DNA from: Thermothielavioides terrestris NRRL 8126
Lineage: Eukaryota > Ascomycota > Sordariomycetes > Sordariales > Chaetomiaceae
Assembly (NCBI RefSeq): GCF_000226115.1
Contig: NC_016457.1
Coordinates: 7,130,001-7,194,000, forward strand
Length of the DNA: 64,000 nucleotides
Reading direction: 5' to 3'
Part shown: positions 44,520-57,546 of the stretch, piece by piece
Layout: each line of letters opens with the position of its first letter
Numbering within the stretch: the stretch's first letter is position 1
Notes under the pieces: model-generated
Databases searched by the model: none
What the model saw: only the letters and a program-made list of their open reading frames with translations
Told to the model about the DNA's origin: nothing
Translations under genes and position numbers: made by a program

Positions 44520-47500
44520 TCCAGCTGCATGGGTGGCCCCATGGATATGGAATGCAGATATGTGGTGTCACTGGTGTGCTTGTTCTCGGACAAGTCCCGC
44601 AGTGGATTCTTGCCACCCCCGGTCTTTGGTGAGATGGAAGATTGGAGACCGTTCCAGCCCAAGCGCGCGCTACCCCTGACCTCCGAGTCAAGAGGTTGCC
44701 CCATGGAAGCTCGGGCATCGGAACTCAGGGAGGCTCAGGTTGCTCAGGTGGCCACATGACCATGCAAGATTTTCCCTGTCGCCGCTGACACGCAGGGCAG
44801 CGCTTGCAGCAGCGGCATGTCGTTTGACGTCTCCTAGTGAACACTGTAGTGTAAGCACACTAGTGTACGTGGAGCACGGCAAAGTGATGAAAAAAGATAA
44901 TCCGTGGACGTTAACCTCGAATGAGGTTACTGGACATACCTCCCTCTGGTTATCTCGATAATGGGGTAGATTGGAGACAGGTTGGCAGCTTGCAGTGGTA
45001 ACAATGCTCTCAATGCTCTCGCCAAATTGGTTTGAGAGATGCCATCACCTAACTATTGCCAGTTCAGCAAAGCGATATGGATCGAGACGACCCTCAAACC
45101 CTCTTCGCTTGGAAAATCGCTCTGGCCCCGCCGTTGTGGTGGGTAACATCAACTACCGTACCTAGTGAACCTAGTACGGAGTAGCCGACAGCTGGTGGAG
45201 GAACTCGAGAAGCTTGAGCTTGCGGGACGCTCCCGACCATCCGCACTAACTGACGCACGAGAGCGAGACATGTCCCGGTGGCATGCAGGGAATCTTGACT
45301 GATCACAGCATGATACTCACCGCTTTATCTCGTTGCTGCTTGTGTAGGTAGCGTAGAGAAGCGGCAGCAGTGAGGAGGGGGTTTCTGTTGGTCACTGATT
45401 TCGATGGAAGCGGCTGTTGAGAGGGGAACCTCGATGGGAATTGCAGAATTCTAGGCCCCCCACGCGCTCCATTCATCGAATTTCCTTCGCCAAGCCGCTC
45501 GACGCGCCTTCCTGCATTGTAACCCCATGTGCCTAGCGTTAGGTGGGTACGGCGGGGCAGAACGGGGGCGACAAGGGTACCTCCTCGCCCAGGCTTGGCC
45601 CACACTCATTTCTGGTGGCCGCGGAGCATCCCCTGCCAGACCCGCAACCCTGGGCAGACAGAGAAACACCGCGACGCATCTCAGGAGTGCAGCTCTGTGC
45701 AGGGACATTCCATCCAGGCCTGACTTGAGACAAGGTACACTGCCTCTGTCCATCCACGACAGAGCAGGTCTTCCGCGTCGGCTTTGCCGATCAATCGGGG
45801 CCGGGCTCGGGGCAAAATGTTCGTTGTGTACTGTACTCGTCACATAACTCAGGTACCTCGTGTACAACAGCAGCGCGTAAGGTGCCTTGAGTGAACGGGT
45901 AGGTAAATTGGGTAATCGAGGTTTGCAGCGGTTGAAAAACTGATCATCTCAGCCCCTGCCAGCCCTTCTCAAGGGTCAACCCCCACTTCCCCGTTGAGTT
46001 AAGCAGTTGCACCATCAAACATCTCAAAACACCAAAATTTGTCGCGCTGAGATATTTGCCCTTTTGGAAATCCTTTGGTGCACAGGCAATCCGGCTGTTC
46101 TCCGCGGCTGAAACAGCCACCCCCTCCCCTCCCTTCCCCCACCCCCCTCCCAGGGACCCGGTACCGGACTTACTTTGGGGCAAAACGTGGGCTGTGAAAA
46201 TCGCTGATGGTCTTGTGACTCCTTCTCCCAATCTCTCGGTCCCACAGACATACTCTCACCGCTCACTAATGCCGCGTCGGCATGCTCGGACAATGTACTG
46301 GTCGCTTGTTATGTATCCTCTGTTGAGAGTGATCCTGCCAGGGGTAGTCCATACCGACATAGATAAATACCCGTCCGAGGGCCGTTTGTTTCTGTAGATA
46401 ACTTCAACTTTGAAAATCAACTCAGAGACCCTCGGCAATCCCTCCGCCAACCGCCAACTATCGGTAGAAGACAAGGTGCGTGGACTCGGGCTTCCTTTGT
46501 TGGTTGCTTTGTGAGTTTGAGGGGCACGTCTGGCGGCGTCTTCGCGGAGAGCTCGACTCGCAGCTGCCATCCAGCAGCATTCAAGCTGTGACCCATTTTG
46601 GCCCATTTCGCTACACTGCAACATTGAGCTTGACTTCTCGCTACACTGTTGGATTGCGGTGGTTTGCCCGTGGAACACTGCTTGGACTCGAGCAGAAGCA
46701 TCCAGAACCCAAGCTAACCGTGTTCGCGGTGCAGCCGTTTTTCTTGGTGTCCTTACTAAGGGGTGTACCACTTGACCTCTTCCACTCAAAAAGTTCGTAT
46801 CCGCCGGCACTTGCGAACCGCGCGTTGCGTGGAGACCCGAAGACTGGACCCGCGTCAAAAAAAGAGCGATCTCGACTCAAGTCCCGCCACCGTTCTGGAC
46901 CCGCCTCTCCAACTTCAGCCCCTCGCCTCGCCCGGCCCTATCCGCAGTTTGGACGTTCCTCGCTACCTGACCTGCTTGGCTCTGTGACGGGACATCCGCG
47001 CTTGCTGGCCACCCCCTCCTCGAAAATTCGAAAACCATCCTCTCCTATAAATAACAAAAAAGAGGAAGGCCTGACGGTTTCCCATAACTGTCAGGTTTCT
47101 TCACATCGCACGCAGTTTTGTGGTCGCTATTGAGGAGCCCAGGTACCTTTGACGTACCTTGAAACCCACCTACCTTCACTTCCACACACTCTCTCCTGAC
47201 TTACACGCGCGTTTCTTCCCACTTGCTCCGGTGCCAACCACAACCTGCCGCACCAGACAACGCCACCAACTCTTTTTTGGCGTGTGCACATCTGCAGTGA
47301 CTTGTGAAGGATTTGCCTTCGCAGCGTCCTCTTCTTTCCCACTTGCTCGTTCTTTGGGCTCACGCGAAAACGGTCTTCTGGGAAACTTTCGTTCAGGCAA
47401 CCCACGCCCGGTCACCGATTTTGCCTGAACTCCCAACTTTGCGTCTCTCAACATCGCGTCTCAGCCGATTCTGAGAGTCGAGAATTCTTCAAGGTCCAAT

Positions 47501-47587
47501 TCTCGCTGAGTGCGACTTCTCTATACAAGTCGCTCGCTTATACCCCTTTGGGAAGGAACCCTTGCGCATACAAACAGCACAATCACA
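44520..47587. other. 3-kb intergenic region upstream of the dehydrogenase gene
   Basis: Many overlapping frames, none with protein character; the longest plus-strand frame is 46480-47133. The last 400 bases are pyrimidine-rich on the plus strand, as in long fungal leaders. A CCCCTCCC/CCACCCCCC run lies near 46,120-46,150. CAGGTACCT-type motifs occur near 45,850 and 47,139. Confidence 0.5.
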
Positions 47588-48758
47588 ATGGCCGCCGCTG
47601 CTCGGACTGCCCGCCTGGCCCCGCGCCTCGCCGCGATCTCGAGCCGGGCTCTCACCCGCCCCGCCGTCGCTTCGGCTGCCCAACGCGCTGCATTTTCCGT
47701 GTCGGCCAGGCGCTCCAAGTCCGAGGTGATCAAGGAGACTGAGGTCCCCGTGTCTGTCTACAATCCGGATGCTAAGGGCATCGCGTCGTCTACCTCGGAC
47801 CACTTCAAGATTCCCGTTCAGCCTGCTGCTCCCGCCGCGGAGCCCATCGCTGAGGATGACGATTCGGTCACGCCGCTGCAGGAGAAGGTGTACCGCCAGA
47901 TGCCACGCACGCTCCAGAAGATGAGTGTCATGGGCAAGGTCATCATCATCACGGGGTGAGTCTTGCCTATTCTGAAAGAATGACTACTGCTCAATTGATG
48001 TGAACTTGTGGTGCTAACCGACTGCTAGCGGTGCCCGTGGTCTCGGAAACCACATGGCTCGTGCCTGCGCCGAAGCCGGTGCCAAGGCCATCGCCATCTT
48101 CGACGCCAACCAGGAGCTCGGTGACGAGGCTGCGGCCGAGCTGCACCAAAAGACCGGTCTGCCCGTCTCGTTCTTTAAGGTGGATGTGCGCGACGGGAAT
48201 GCCATCAATGCCGCCGTGCAGAACGTGGTCGACCTCTACGGCACGCCCGACGTGCTGGTCAACTCAGCCGGCATCGCCGACTCCAACATCAAGGCCGAGA
48301 ACTACGACCCGGCCATGTTCCGCCGCCTCATCGACATCAACCTGAACGGCTCCTTCCTCATGTCCCAGGCCGTCGGCCGCGCCATGATGGCCGCCGGCAA
48401 GCCCGGCTCCATCATCCTGGTCGCCTCCATGTCCGGCTCCATCGTCAACTACCCGCAGGAGCAGTCATGCTACAACGCTTCCAAGGCCGGTGTGATTCAG
48501 CTCGGCAAGTCGCTCGCTGCTGAGTGGGCCAAGTACAACATCCGCGTCAACTGCATCTCGCCCGGCTACATGGACACTGCCCTGAACAAGGTTCCCGCCC
48601 TCGACGCCCAGAAGAAGATCTGGAAGTCGCTCACGCCGCAGAACCGCCTCGGCGCCGTCGACGAGCTCAACGGCCTCTGCGTCTTCCTGGCCTCGGACGC
48701 CTCGAGCTTCATGACCGGCTCCAACGTCATCATTGATGGCGGCTACACGCTCTACTGA
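47588..48758 (+). CDS. Short-chain dehydrogenase, D-arabinitol dehydrogenase-like, with mitochondrial presequence
   Basis: Two exons, 47588-47955 and 48029-48758, intron 73 nt (GTGAGT...CTAG) falling inside the cofactor loop; 365 residues. The first about 45 residues are Ala/Arg/Ser-rich without acids, a likely mitochondrial presequence; about 70 more precede the SDR core. The Rossmann motif T-G-G-A-R-G-L-G is at 122-129, N-S-A-G at 201-204, and the catalytic Y-N-A-S-K (Tyr271, Lys275) lies after S-M-S-G-S; I-S-P-G-Y and D-G-G-Y-T-L-Y close the domain. The closest family I recall is fungal D-arabinitol 2-dehydrogenase and related polyol dehydrogenases (NAD(P)-linked ketose/polyol interconversion). 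Substrate is not settled by sequence. The start CACAATGG is a good context. It is convergent with STE20. Confidence 0.9.
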
Positions 48759-51137
48759 GCGGCTCGTTCTGGGGGGGACGTGTGGTTGCCTTCACGGATC
48801 GGCGGGGATACCCTAATAGACGGCATACTGGGATTTGTTTGGGGTTTTCGGAACCGGTTTCTTCCGGCCACAGCGGTTTGATCTAATGAGTGGACTGCGG
48901 GAAGGATATCCGTCCGCTGGAGCACAGGTCGGTGAGTTGCTACGGGAACGGAACTTCTCTTTTTTCTTGTTCTTTCCGGGTTCTCACGGTCTGGCTTGGC
49001 GCCTGCTTTCTTTGGGCTTCAACGACTGGCGCACGGCAGGTAAACAGAAGGATCACGATGGCTCTCCTCGATCAGGTAGTTCTGGTTGGGGGGGATAAAA
49101 AACAGCAGCTACAAATAAATACTTAATTCGACCGCTACTTGGTCTTAAACTCCTTCCCAACAGCCCCGCTGGGCAAAACAATTACGTTGACATGCCTTCA
49201 GATGTGAGTAACTGACTGACCTCCACGAGGAAGCAATAGGTCCCAATATTGATGATGACCCTGTCTCCTACAACGAGATTGGTTCTCAAACCTTGTGCCC
49301 ATACGATGACCGAAGCCCTTCTCAGAGCCCCTGACAAAGCGTATCTTTCTCACCCCGAGCATCGCATGCTGTGCAACAATAAGAAGCCGGACATAGGTAA
49401 GTTGGCCCGTTATCAAACAACAGCCAGACCATCTCAAGCCCACTGTATATAACCCGGACCAAGCGAGGCATAGATAGATAGATAGGTCTGGTCTGTCCAC
49501 CTCCAAACACCTCCGTGATACACATGAATAGACTCTCCACCGTGGCCACCGTCACCATCACTAGCATCGTCAATGCCCAAAGAAGGCAGGCCAGAGGAGG
49601 ATAGTTCTCACATTGTGACTCCATACAAGTAGTAACATGGAACAACCGACCCCACAAAACCAACCAAGCGTTCCATCAATAATAGCCCCCAGTTCCGCAA
49701 ACGCTTCTTCCTCCCACCTAGCATACCCTACATAAAGAATCTCCAGGCGACGACAAGGAGCGGGACGACCAAACCCCACCTCACCATCTTCCTTTGGAGA
49801 CTAACTACCGCGCGAAAGAAAAAAAGTGAACACCAATCCCAGACAAACTAGGCCTGACTGAGCACCGATTGGGAGAGGGTGAAGAAGAAAGAAGTCCCCA
49901 CCGATTTGCCCGCTTTCTTGCCTGCCATATTGAACTCCCAAGTGCCGCTCTGCTGACCGCGCAGTTGCTCTCTTTCCTTTATTCCTTCCCCGCCATGGCC
50001 GCCATTGATTAGAACCGCTCGCCAGGTCCCACAGCTCCCGGGAATGAGGAAAGGAGGGAGGTATGAGTTTGAAAGTTGACGGGTCCAAGTCATCCACGGC
50101 GAAAGACCACGCCGTGGGGAGAGAAAGGGGGGAGGGGAGGAGGAAGACAGCAACGGCGGGGACCTGACCAGGGAATCCTAACCGCGCTGTCTCCCCCAAT
50201 GAGCAATGTCGAATGCCTCCCAAATGTACCCCCTTCCCCAACCAAAGTATTGGATCCGTCCCATCGTCCCGCGGTATAGGTTTGGATATAGCGTCCCGCC
50301 ATGCCATATTCCCAATGCTTGCCCGATCCGATCCGTGACCATCGGAATCAGATCTGGCCAGTCCAACAAGCCCCCCTAAGAACGAAACCGCGTGCGGCTC
50401 ATCGGCTTCTTCTTGCAGCTTCCCACATGCCTTGCTTTGCCCTCCGACCTTGCAGCCATGCATGTAACGCAACGCAACGCAAAAGTGAGCGCTGGAAACT
50501 GAGCCGGAGTGCGCGTAAAAGGAACCCAAAACAAAACCCAAACTTTTCGAGAGCACCATTGAAAAGCAGCCGATACCACCTTATAGGCGGGGGGTGCCCA
50601 GCCAGAGATGGCTGGGAGCAGCAGCATGCCTGCCTGCGGTGGTGTGCTGGATAGTCAGAACCGACAATGAAGAACCGGCAGAGTTCTCCACAGACACACA
50701 CCAAAGAGGCGCATATCTTCCCGCTTGAGCGACCAACTGTTGCGGTGAACAGGGGGCTCCAAACAAGAACCGACTCGCCGGGGCAGATTTATGTGTTCAA
50801 TGTCAACTGGGTGGAGATGATGAGAAAAAGAAAAAGGAAGGGGGAAGGGGGAGGAAGCAGGGAGAAAAAAAACCAGGACCGCATCTGACAATAAAATGAA
50901 AGCAGAAGGCAAATAAATTGGAAGAGTTCGCAAAACAATGCACTATGCCGCCTGCCTGCTTGCCATGAGAGTTTGCGTCAAAGGAGAAACGACAATCAGG
51001 CTTGCTGCAACAGAATTCAACGAAATTCACGGGATCGAGCCCTGGCAGGATAATAGCAGGAATGAACTTCGCCAAGCGAAAAAAGAGCCAGGTAATAGAT
51101 ATTGCAAGCTCGATCCGAGGGGGGAGAAAAAAGGTGT
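48759..51137. other. 2.4-kb convergent gap between dehydrogenase and STE20
   Basis: Long for a convergent gap. Frames here, including 252 codons on the minus strand at 49801-50559, have no domain or protein-like composition. GATA repeats (about 49,470-49,485) and purine-rich runs near 50,110-50,150 and 50,820-50,870 are low-complexity. It may hold long 3' untranslated regions. Confidence 0.45.
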
Positions 51138-54100
51138 TCATTGCCCCTTGCGGGCCTTCTCCTGCGCCCTCGCCTCTCGTGCAGCCCTGACCAAAGGCGC
51201 GAGAGTGGATAGGTCGACGCATTGTTTCATGAAGTCGTGCTAAGGTGAGGGGCATGTTAGCTTCCCTGGACAATCCAATGCAAGGTGGTGAAAGAAAAAA
51301 AAAAGGTGGTCACAAGAGAAACACATACCCTCAAAAGATCATGAGCGCTGGCCCTTTTCTCCGGGTCGACCTTGAGCGCAAAGTACAGGAAGTCGCGGAA
51401 GACGGGCGACAGCTCATGCTCGTTCTTGATCTGCGGCGTCCCAGTGGTAGCGATCAGCCACAGAGCGCGCAGCGGCGACTCGGTCAGGTAGGGCGGCTCG
51501 CCCTCGATCATCTCGATGGCCATGATGCCCAGCGACCATATGTCCACCTTGCGGCCGTACTCCTTCCGCGTAACCACCTCCGGCGCCATCCAATACGGCG
51601 TGCCGACCATCGTCGTACGCTTGTTCTGCGCCTCGTTGATGGTCGCACAGAACCCGAAGTCGGCTGCGGGTGAGGGAGGGGAAAAGAAAAAGGACCCGAG
51701 TTAGTCAAACGGCGACCGGCAGGGAGGAGAGACATTTTCAGGATACAAAAAAGCGGGGAGAGGGCCTGTGGGGGGAGGGGCGGGAGGGCAAAGGCGCAAA
51801 CAGAGACTTACTTAGCTTGATGTTGCCATCCATGCTGAGCAGGATATTGTCTGACTTGATGTCGCGGTGGATGACACCCTTCGAGTGCAGATGCTGCAAG
51901 CCGAGGAGGGTTTCCCTGCATACAGAGGCGATCTGCCCCTCGGTCATGATGTTGAAAGTCACCACGTCGGTCAAGCTGCCGCCCTCCATGTACTCCATCA
52001 CGACCCACAGTTCGCCTCCGCACAGGTAGCTGTCGATGAAGTTGACAATGTTGGGATGAGAGCTCTCCTTCATGACGAGGATCTCGTTGATGATCAGGTC
52101 CTTCTTTGGTTGCTGTTCCAGGTTCATCTGCTTGATGGCCACCAGCCGGTTGGTCCCCCTTTCATGGCCCGTGTACACGCCGCCCGAGGCACCCTGGCCG
52201 ATCTTGGTGAAGCCGCGATAGATCTCTCTCGGGTCGCCCTCGGAACATATCTTCTTCAGGGCGGCGACCACGTCAACGCCGTTGCTCTGCCGTGGCCTGT
52301 GCCGCGGCCTCGATCCCGGTTGCGCAAGCCTAGCTTGCTGCGCCTGTAGCATCCGATTGGCTCCAGTCGGATCCGCTTGCTGCAAGTGCTGGTGCTGCGA
52401 AGATGGCGGGGTTGGTTGCTGCCGCTTGCTCGCTTGCCGCCCCAGCTGCCCGCTCATGGCCGCTTGCGCCTGTGCCATGGCCTGCTCCTGCTGTTGCTGC
52501 AGCAGTTGCTGCTGGTAGACTGCTGCCTGGGTCGCCGGCGAGGTGGTGGAAGGAGAGGGCTGCGAAGGCATGTAGGGCGATGTGCCGTTTGCTCGTGAAT
52601 TGGACCTCGACCTCGATCGGTGCTCTTCCGGTAGCATCGGCACGGCATCTTTGGGGGGAACGTAGGACGGCGAGACGTCGTCCCCAGGCGGGGCCATGCC
52701 GATTCCCGAGTCCTTTGCGGGATATGCCGGTTGTGTCCGGGTCGCAAGGCTGGTCGGAGGCTTCGGCGCCGGTCGACTGGGCATTAGGTTGATGTCCTTC
52801 ATCGGAGGCCCCGGTGGCCCCTTGGGGATCGGAGGCGGGGCCCGGGGGTTCTCGAAGCTGCCTTCGTGGGCGACGTTGGGGAACCTCGGGCTCGCTGGGG
52901 GGCTGATCATGGGGGACATTCCGCCATAACCGGACTGCAGCAGGCCGGGGGAAGGGATGGTCGTCGCGGACGACGGGGTGGTGGCGATGCCGCGTAGGTC
53001 GGTTGCTCGCGCATCGTGGAATTTCTCTAGTTGCTGGTCCTCCTGCGGCTTTTCTTGCGTCTCTTTGTAAAACGTCAGGACGTCGACGAGGATCTGCGGG
53101 TGTTCTCGCGTGTCCTTCTCTGTGATGCCGCTCTCGTTGAGAAGGCGCTGCCACTCTTTTGGCAGACCCTGTCGACCAGTCAGCTCAATCGGCGGTGCTC
53201 GGAAGCGGGCGATTTTTTCCTTACCGTGAACTGGCCTGTGGAACTGTCATATCCGACATGCGTTAAGTGCACTGGATTCTCTGGCTTCGAGATGAGCGGC
53301 TTCCTCTGCGACCCCACCAGGCTGTTCATAAAGCCGGAGAAACCCGATTTCTTCCTGAGCATGCTGGGGAGCTTGCTCTCCTTGGACTCGTCCGAGTAGC
53401 GCTTGGTCGGCGCGCCGCTGTCGGCTTTGGATCCACTGGCCTTCTCGCTGAGAACCGAGGGCTCGCCGGCCGGAAAGACTGCCGACCGGCGGAGAGGCGG
53501 GGGCGAGTGTCCCATGGTCGGCGCCCCGGGATCCGCGTGGGGTGAGTGAGACAATGTAGGATGGGGCGGGGTTGGAGAGGAGATGTCGTCGTTGTCGCCG
53601 CTTTTGCCGTAATGGCCGTCGCCGTCGCTATTATTGCTGGTGTTATTGCTGGTTCTGTTGCTCCCGTGCACGGGCGATTTCGTCGCGGCGATGCGGTCGA
53701 GAATTGCTGTGCCGTCAAACGGGGCGCCAATTAACTCGTCGGATGTCTTGGTACTGAGCGGTTGCAGGGCGTCCACAGGCGGGACGTGTCGTGGTTGCTG
53801 CGCGTCAGTCCGGCTTTCCAGAGACCAGGGATGCGACTGGAAGGGCCCAGATGGCGCCGCAGGCTCGCGGCCGGGAAGGAGGGGGGAGGTGTGCGACCGG
53901 CCTGCTGTGTGCAAGAACGCGGGCGACGGCGCGGCGGCGGGGGAGAAGCGTGGCGAGGATTCGGAGTCGAACGCGGTATTCAGAGCGGGAGTCCTAGTGC
54001 CCAAGGGCGCGCTGGGAGCCCGTCTCAAGCTGGTCGAGCTTCTTTTGCTTCCTAGAGATCGGGCGTCAACACGGCCGTCGGGCCCGGCACTGGCGATGGA

Positions 54101-54208
54101 GCTCGAATGGTGGGGAGAGCGGTGCGCTGCAGCTACCGGCGGCGGCGGCTTCTTAGTGAGCCTGCGGCGTTGCGAACCGGCGCTGGAGCCAAGCTGCGGA
54201 CTGTCCAT
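51138..54208 (-). CDS. STE20: STE20/PAK-type protein kinase
   Basis: Four exons: 53225-54208, 51812-53168, 51329-51663, 51138-51239; introns 56, 148 and 89 nt; 925 residues. The N-terminus (1-300) is disordered and Ser/Pro-rich. The CRIB/PBD that binds Cdc42/Rac-GTP starts at 306 ([15 protein letters not shown]) and runs across intron 1 into G-L-P-K-E-W. A Pro/Gln-rich linker follows. The kinase domain begins near 647: Gly loop G-Q-G-A-S-G-G (652-658), Lys674, H-R-D-I-K at 762-766, D-F-G at 782-784, and G-T-P-Y-W-M-A-P-E. No PH domain precedes the CRIB, which with the A-R-A-Q-E-K tail favours STE20 over CLA4. It acts in Cdc42 signalling to MAP kinase and actin polarity. The splice at intron 2 yields K-L-T-D-F-G-F-C. 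Confidence 0.93.
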
Positions 54209-55972
54209 TGCACGGCCCAGAGTCCGGGTACGGGGACGGGAAAGGAGGCAGAGAATGGCAATACCAAAAAAAATTCAACGTACAGTTTGGAGCCAGACAA
54301 AGCAGCTGGGATGGGTGCCGGGGTAATTGGAGGCGCGGAACGAGGGTCGCAAGCGAGCAAAATTGCGTTTCCTGGCCGTTCGTTGCTCCTGCTTGATCTC
54401 GTCCTCTGCTTGGCTGTTCCGTGCTTCCAGGTTCCCAGGTTGGCCGCTGTTCAAGATGGCTCTCGCACACTGGCCAGCTCTGGTCAGATTAGCGGGGCCC
54501 TCCCTGATTGGCACCTGCAACCCTGGATAAAGCTGCTAAGAAGTGGCCACACACAGTGCGAAACCTGTCCGCAGGCCAGCTACACAGCTCAGGTAGGTAT
54601 ACCAGCTTTGGGAGCATTGGCCGGACGGGACGGGAACTGGGACCAGGAAAACGGTACCTGGGCACGGAGGAGGACCCTGGACGCCACTGCAGCATTCTGA
54701 ATTCGGGCCGGGCGATATCGCGGTGGTTGAAGCGCTTGCACAGATACCTGACCTACCCAGATACTTCTTACACAGTACTTTCCAGTTCGGAGTGCTCCAT
54801 TCCGTAGGTACCTGAGGTATCTATCTGCCTTACCAGTCCCCGTAATGTGCACTCTTTGACCACAGACGCAACCGCGTTGCTGCGGTAGGTAGTGTACGAC
54901 GGAATTAATGTAGGTACCTTGGTATGGTAGGTGTGGGAGGGCAAAGGGGATGGGGCGAAGGATGGGGACACGGCCGCGAGATGCTGTCGCACCACCACGA
55001 CAATTGTCGCCCATTGCGTGGTCAATCATGTCCATTGACCATTTCGCTGGCTGTGAAGGTCCGACCGATGAATCTTGCAATGCCGCACCTCCGCGCGAAC
55101 AACCCCCGGTCAAGCCCGTGGCGGCCCAGTCACCTTCCAAGAGGCCAGCAAACGCGCGCAGCTTGCGACGGAGCAGGGCTCAGGGACGGGCAACCGAAAG
55201 CTGTTGCCGCCCCTCTCTGGCTCAGTGATTAGATACCTTGGCAGTTAATGAACTGTCCTCCAGCAGCAGCGGCAGCTATCTCTTTGAATAGGAAGTAAGC
55301 AATAAACGGCAAAGAAAACAATCTGACCGGCATCAGCATTCCCGCCACCATGGAATGGGTAACGTAGGTAGGTCGTTAACCGCCGCTGTTGCCGCTCGTG
55401 AATCAACAAGGCACGGACAACATCCAAGCAAACAGCCCAGCCATGGAAGGGGTTGTCTGTGTGGGGCGAGCTGCCCTCGATGCTAACTATGTGGGGTCTC
55501 GGGGCGGGATGAAGGAGCGGGCGGTGGGGCGCGAACAGACACCTCTAGGGATTACCGTACCTAGTTACAGCACGTAAGTTACAGACATACGGAATACATC
55601 CGTTAGACATTAGGTGGGTGGGAGCGAGCGTTGCGGCGTCCGAGTCACTTCACAGCTGGTATGGAGGCTGCCTCACCAGGTACTTGCGAGGGTCTGAAAA
55701 GGAACTTGACTGAACCCTGTTGTTCTCGCTCTGCAATTTTCTGCTCCGGATGTACGGAACACATGTACAGATTAAACGCGAAGGAAGGCAGAATACAGGT
55801 GATCGACACCCGGCTGAACACGACCGTTTCAATGTCTGCATCCTTGGCTTGGACCCCACTAACCGTTTGGCGCACCGCAGCGGGAAGCGGGGCTCGGTCC
55901 GGCCAAGTTTGCTCAAGCCCGAGGCCGATGATGCACTTGGCGGCCTTGGATGAGGATGATTCCCCTTCCATA

Positions 55973-55989
55973 GTAGGTACTGTACCTAC
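55973..55989. repeat. 17-bp perfect palindrome GTAGGTACTGTACCTAC
   Basis: Eight-base arms around one central T. It is the longest of the TACCT/AGGTA-type motifs scattered through the intergenic DNA of this window. Confidence 0.85.
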
Positions 55990-57532
55990 CATAGTGCAGT
56001 GTGAGGCACGCAGTCCCGGCAGTGCGGCTCTTGTTTGGGCGATGCGAGTTCTGATGGCGGGGGGAGGGACAAGCGCCGACTACCTAGATGCCAATGGGCA
56101 AAGCCATGACGTGGTCGAAGAAGCGGCTGTGGTAGAATCGGTTCGTCCTCGACCGACTGGACTCGGCCATCTCGAACCTGATCAATTGGATGCCGGCGAA
56201 CTGCCTGCCTGAACCGGATGCACGACGGATACCCAACTGCCGCGGCGCTCAGCCACATTTCCAGCCGCTCCGCGTTCTCGAAGATGCCCAGGCGCGCCGA
56301 TCCCTCTGATCTCGACTGCCGCCCGCATTGGGGGACTGGCCCCGCGAGATACATACACCACAAAGCAGGTCCCTCAGGTCCCGTATGGACAGTCCCGCAC
56401 ACAGCGACCTGACAGTTGCCAGCCGGACCCTTACCCCCTGAATTGAATCCCGAAACCAAGTTACTGTGCAGGGCCAAGGCACTCTTGCAGGAAGCAGGTC
56501 TGTCTCTCGCTTTTGGCATGCAGCTGCGGTGAAGCGACACGTGAGAAGCGTCTTGCTGCCGTTCACGCCGGCATCTGAAGTGAATGGCTGAGCAGAATCG
56601 TAGTGACGGCTCTCCCGTTTCTCTCCCAGCAAGAAGAGAGACCCCCCTTTTGACCCCCACCGAAGGCTCAAGTTACAGCCCAACGGCCCATCACTCCGAC
56701 TCGGCAGACCTGCATGGCGTGGGAGGGCGTGGCCATTCTGCAACGGACACGAGGCCCTCCCGCTGTAGGTAATCTGTGTGGATGTGCACATACCCGGACG
56801 TCAACTAGGGTCCGCATGCGCGTTGTGCAACGCGGGGGGCGAGATGGCGGAGAGCCGAATGCTCGTCAACCTCTCGGACAATCGTCGGGTTGCCCAATGT
56901 GAGCCAGCGCAGTGCTGTGCTTTTGCGGACGCATGGTGGGAATTGGACCTGCATATCAAATATTCTGGCCAAACACGACTTAGCCAAGCACTCCTGGGTC
57001 CTCAATTGATTGATGTATGTACAGCTGTATCCGTACGGAGTATCCGTACATGGAGGGGTGCGGGAACGTTTACTTTGTGATGACTTCCATCCGGTCCATA
57101 GATGGGAACACCAAAAGGCTTTCTGCCACTGGCGATTCCAGATTCCGAACCCCCAAGGTCCAGGTTCTGCGCTACGACTCGCTCGCTGACCTCTCTGGCC
57201 CAAACTACCTATTAATGTTTCCAGATATCTTATACCATACGGAATAGTCAACTCTTCAACTGTTCCACTGTAGCGCTAACATTCATATGACAGCTCAGTC
57301 TTGCGCAGCTGGGCTCTCAGTATGGAACTGCAGGCTCGACACACGTTCGCACGCTCCAAGGCCCCATGCCAAATGACCCACAGCATCACATGTCGCAGAC
57401 ACACCCGCATGGAAATCTGCGTAGCACCTGAAGCATTCTCGATTGCTTCCGGACGCCGTACATACCTACATAGTTGAAGCACATGCACCGAGTCTGACGG
57501 CATGTGTTTGTCGTCCTCACGGAACACATCAC

Positions 57533-57546
57533 TAGGGTTAGGGTTT
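57533..57546 (+). promoter_or_regulatory. Telobox-like TAGGGTTAGGGTTT upstream of SCP160
   Basis: Two telomere-type units 0.7 kb before the SCP160 start codon. Short TTAGGG boxes in promoters are bound by Tbf1/telobox-type factors in yeasts and are frequent upstream of translation-related genes; a role here is inference. Confidence 0.45.

Noticed and set aside
46256..47133. Overlapping frames of 200 and 217 codons on opposite strands
   Set aside because: Neither has a domain, good start context or coherent composition; GC-rich DNA gives such frames by chance.
49801..50559. 252-codon minus-strand frame between the dehydrogenase and STE20
   Set aside because: No domain, no protein-like composition, and overlapping frames of similar quality on both strands.
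51138..54208. Assigning the PAK kinase to CLA4
   Set aside because: Kinase text is shared by both families, but no PH domain precedes the CRIB and the CRIB and C-terminal tail are of STE20 type.
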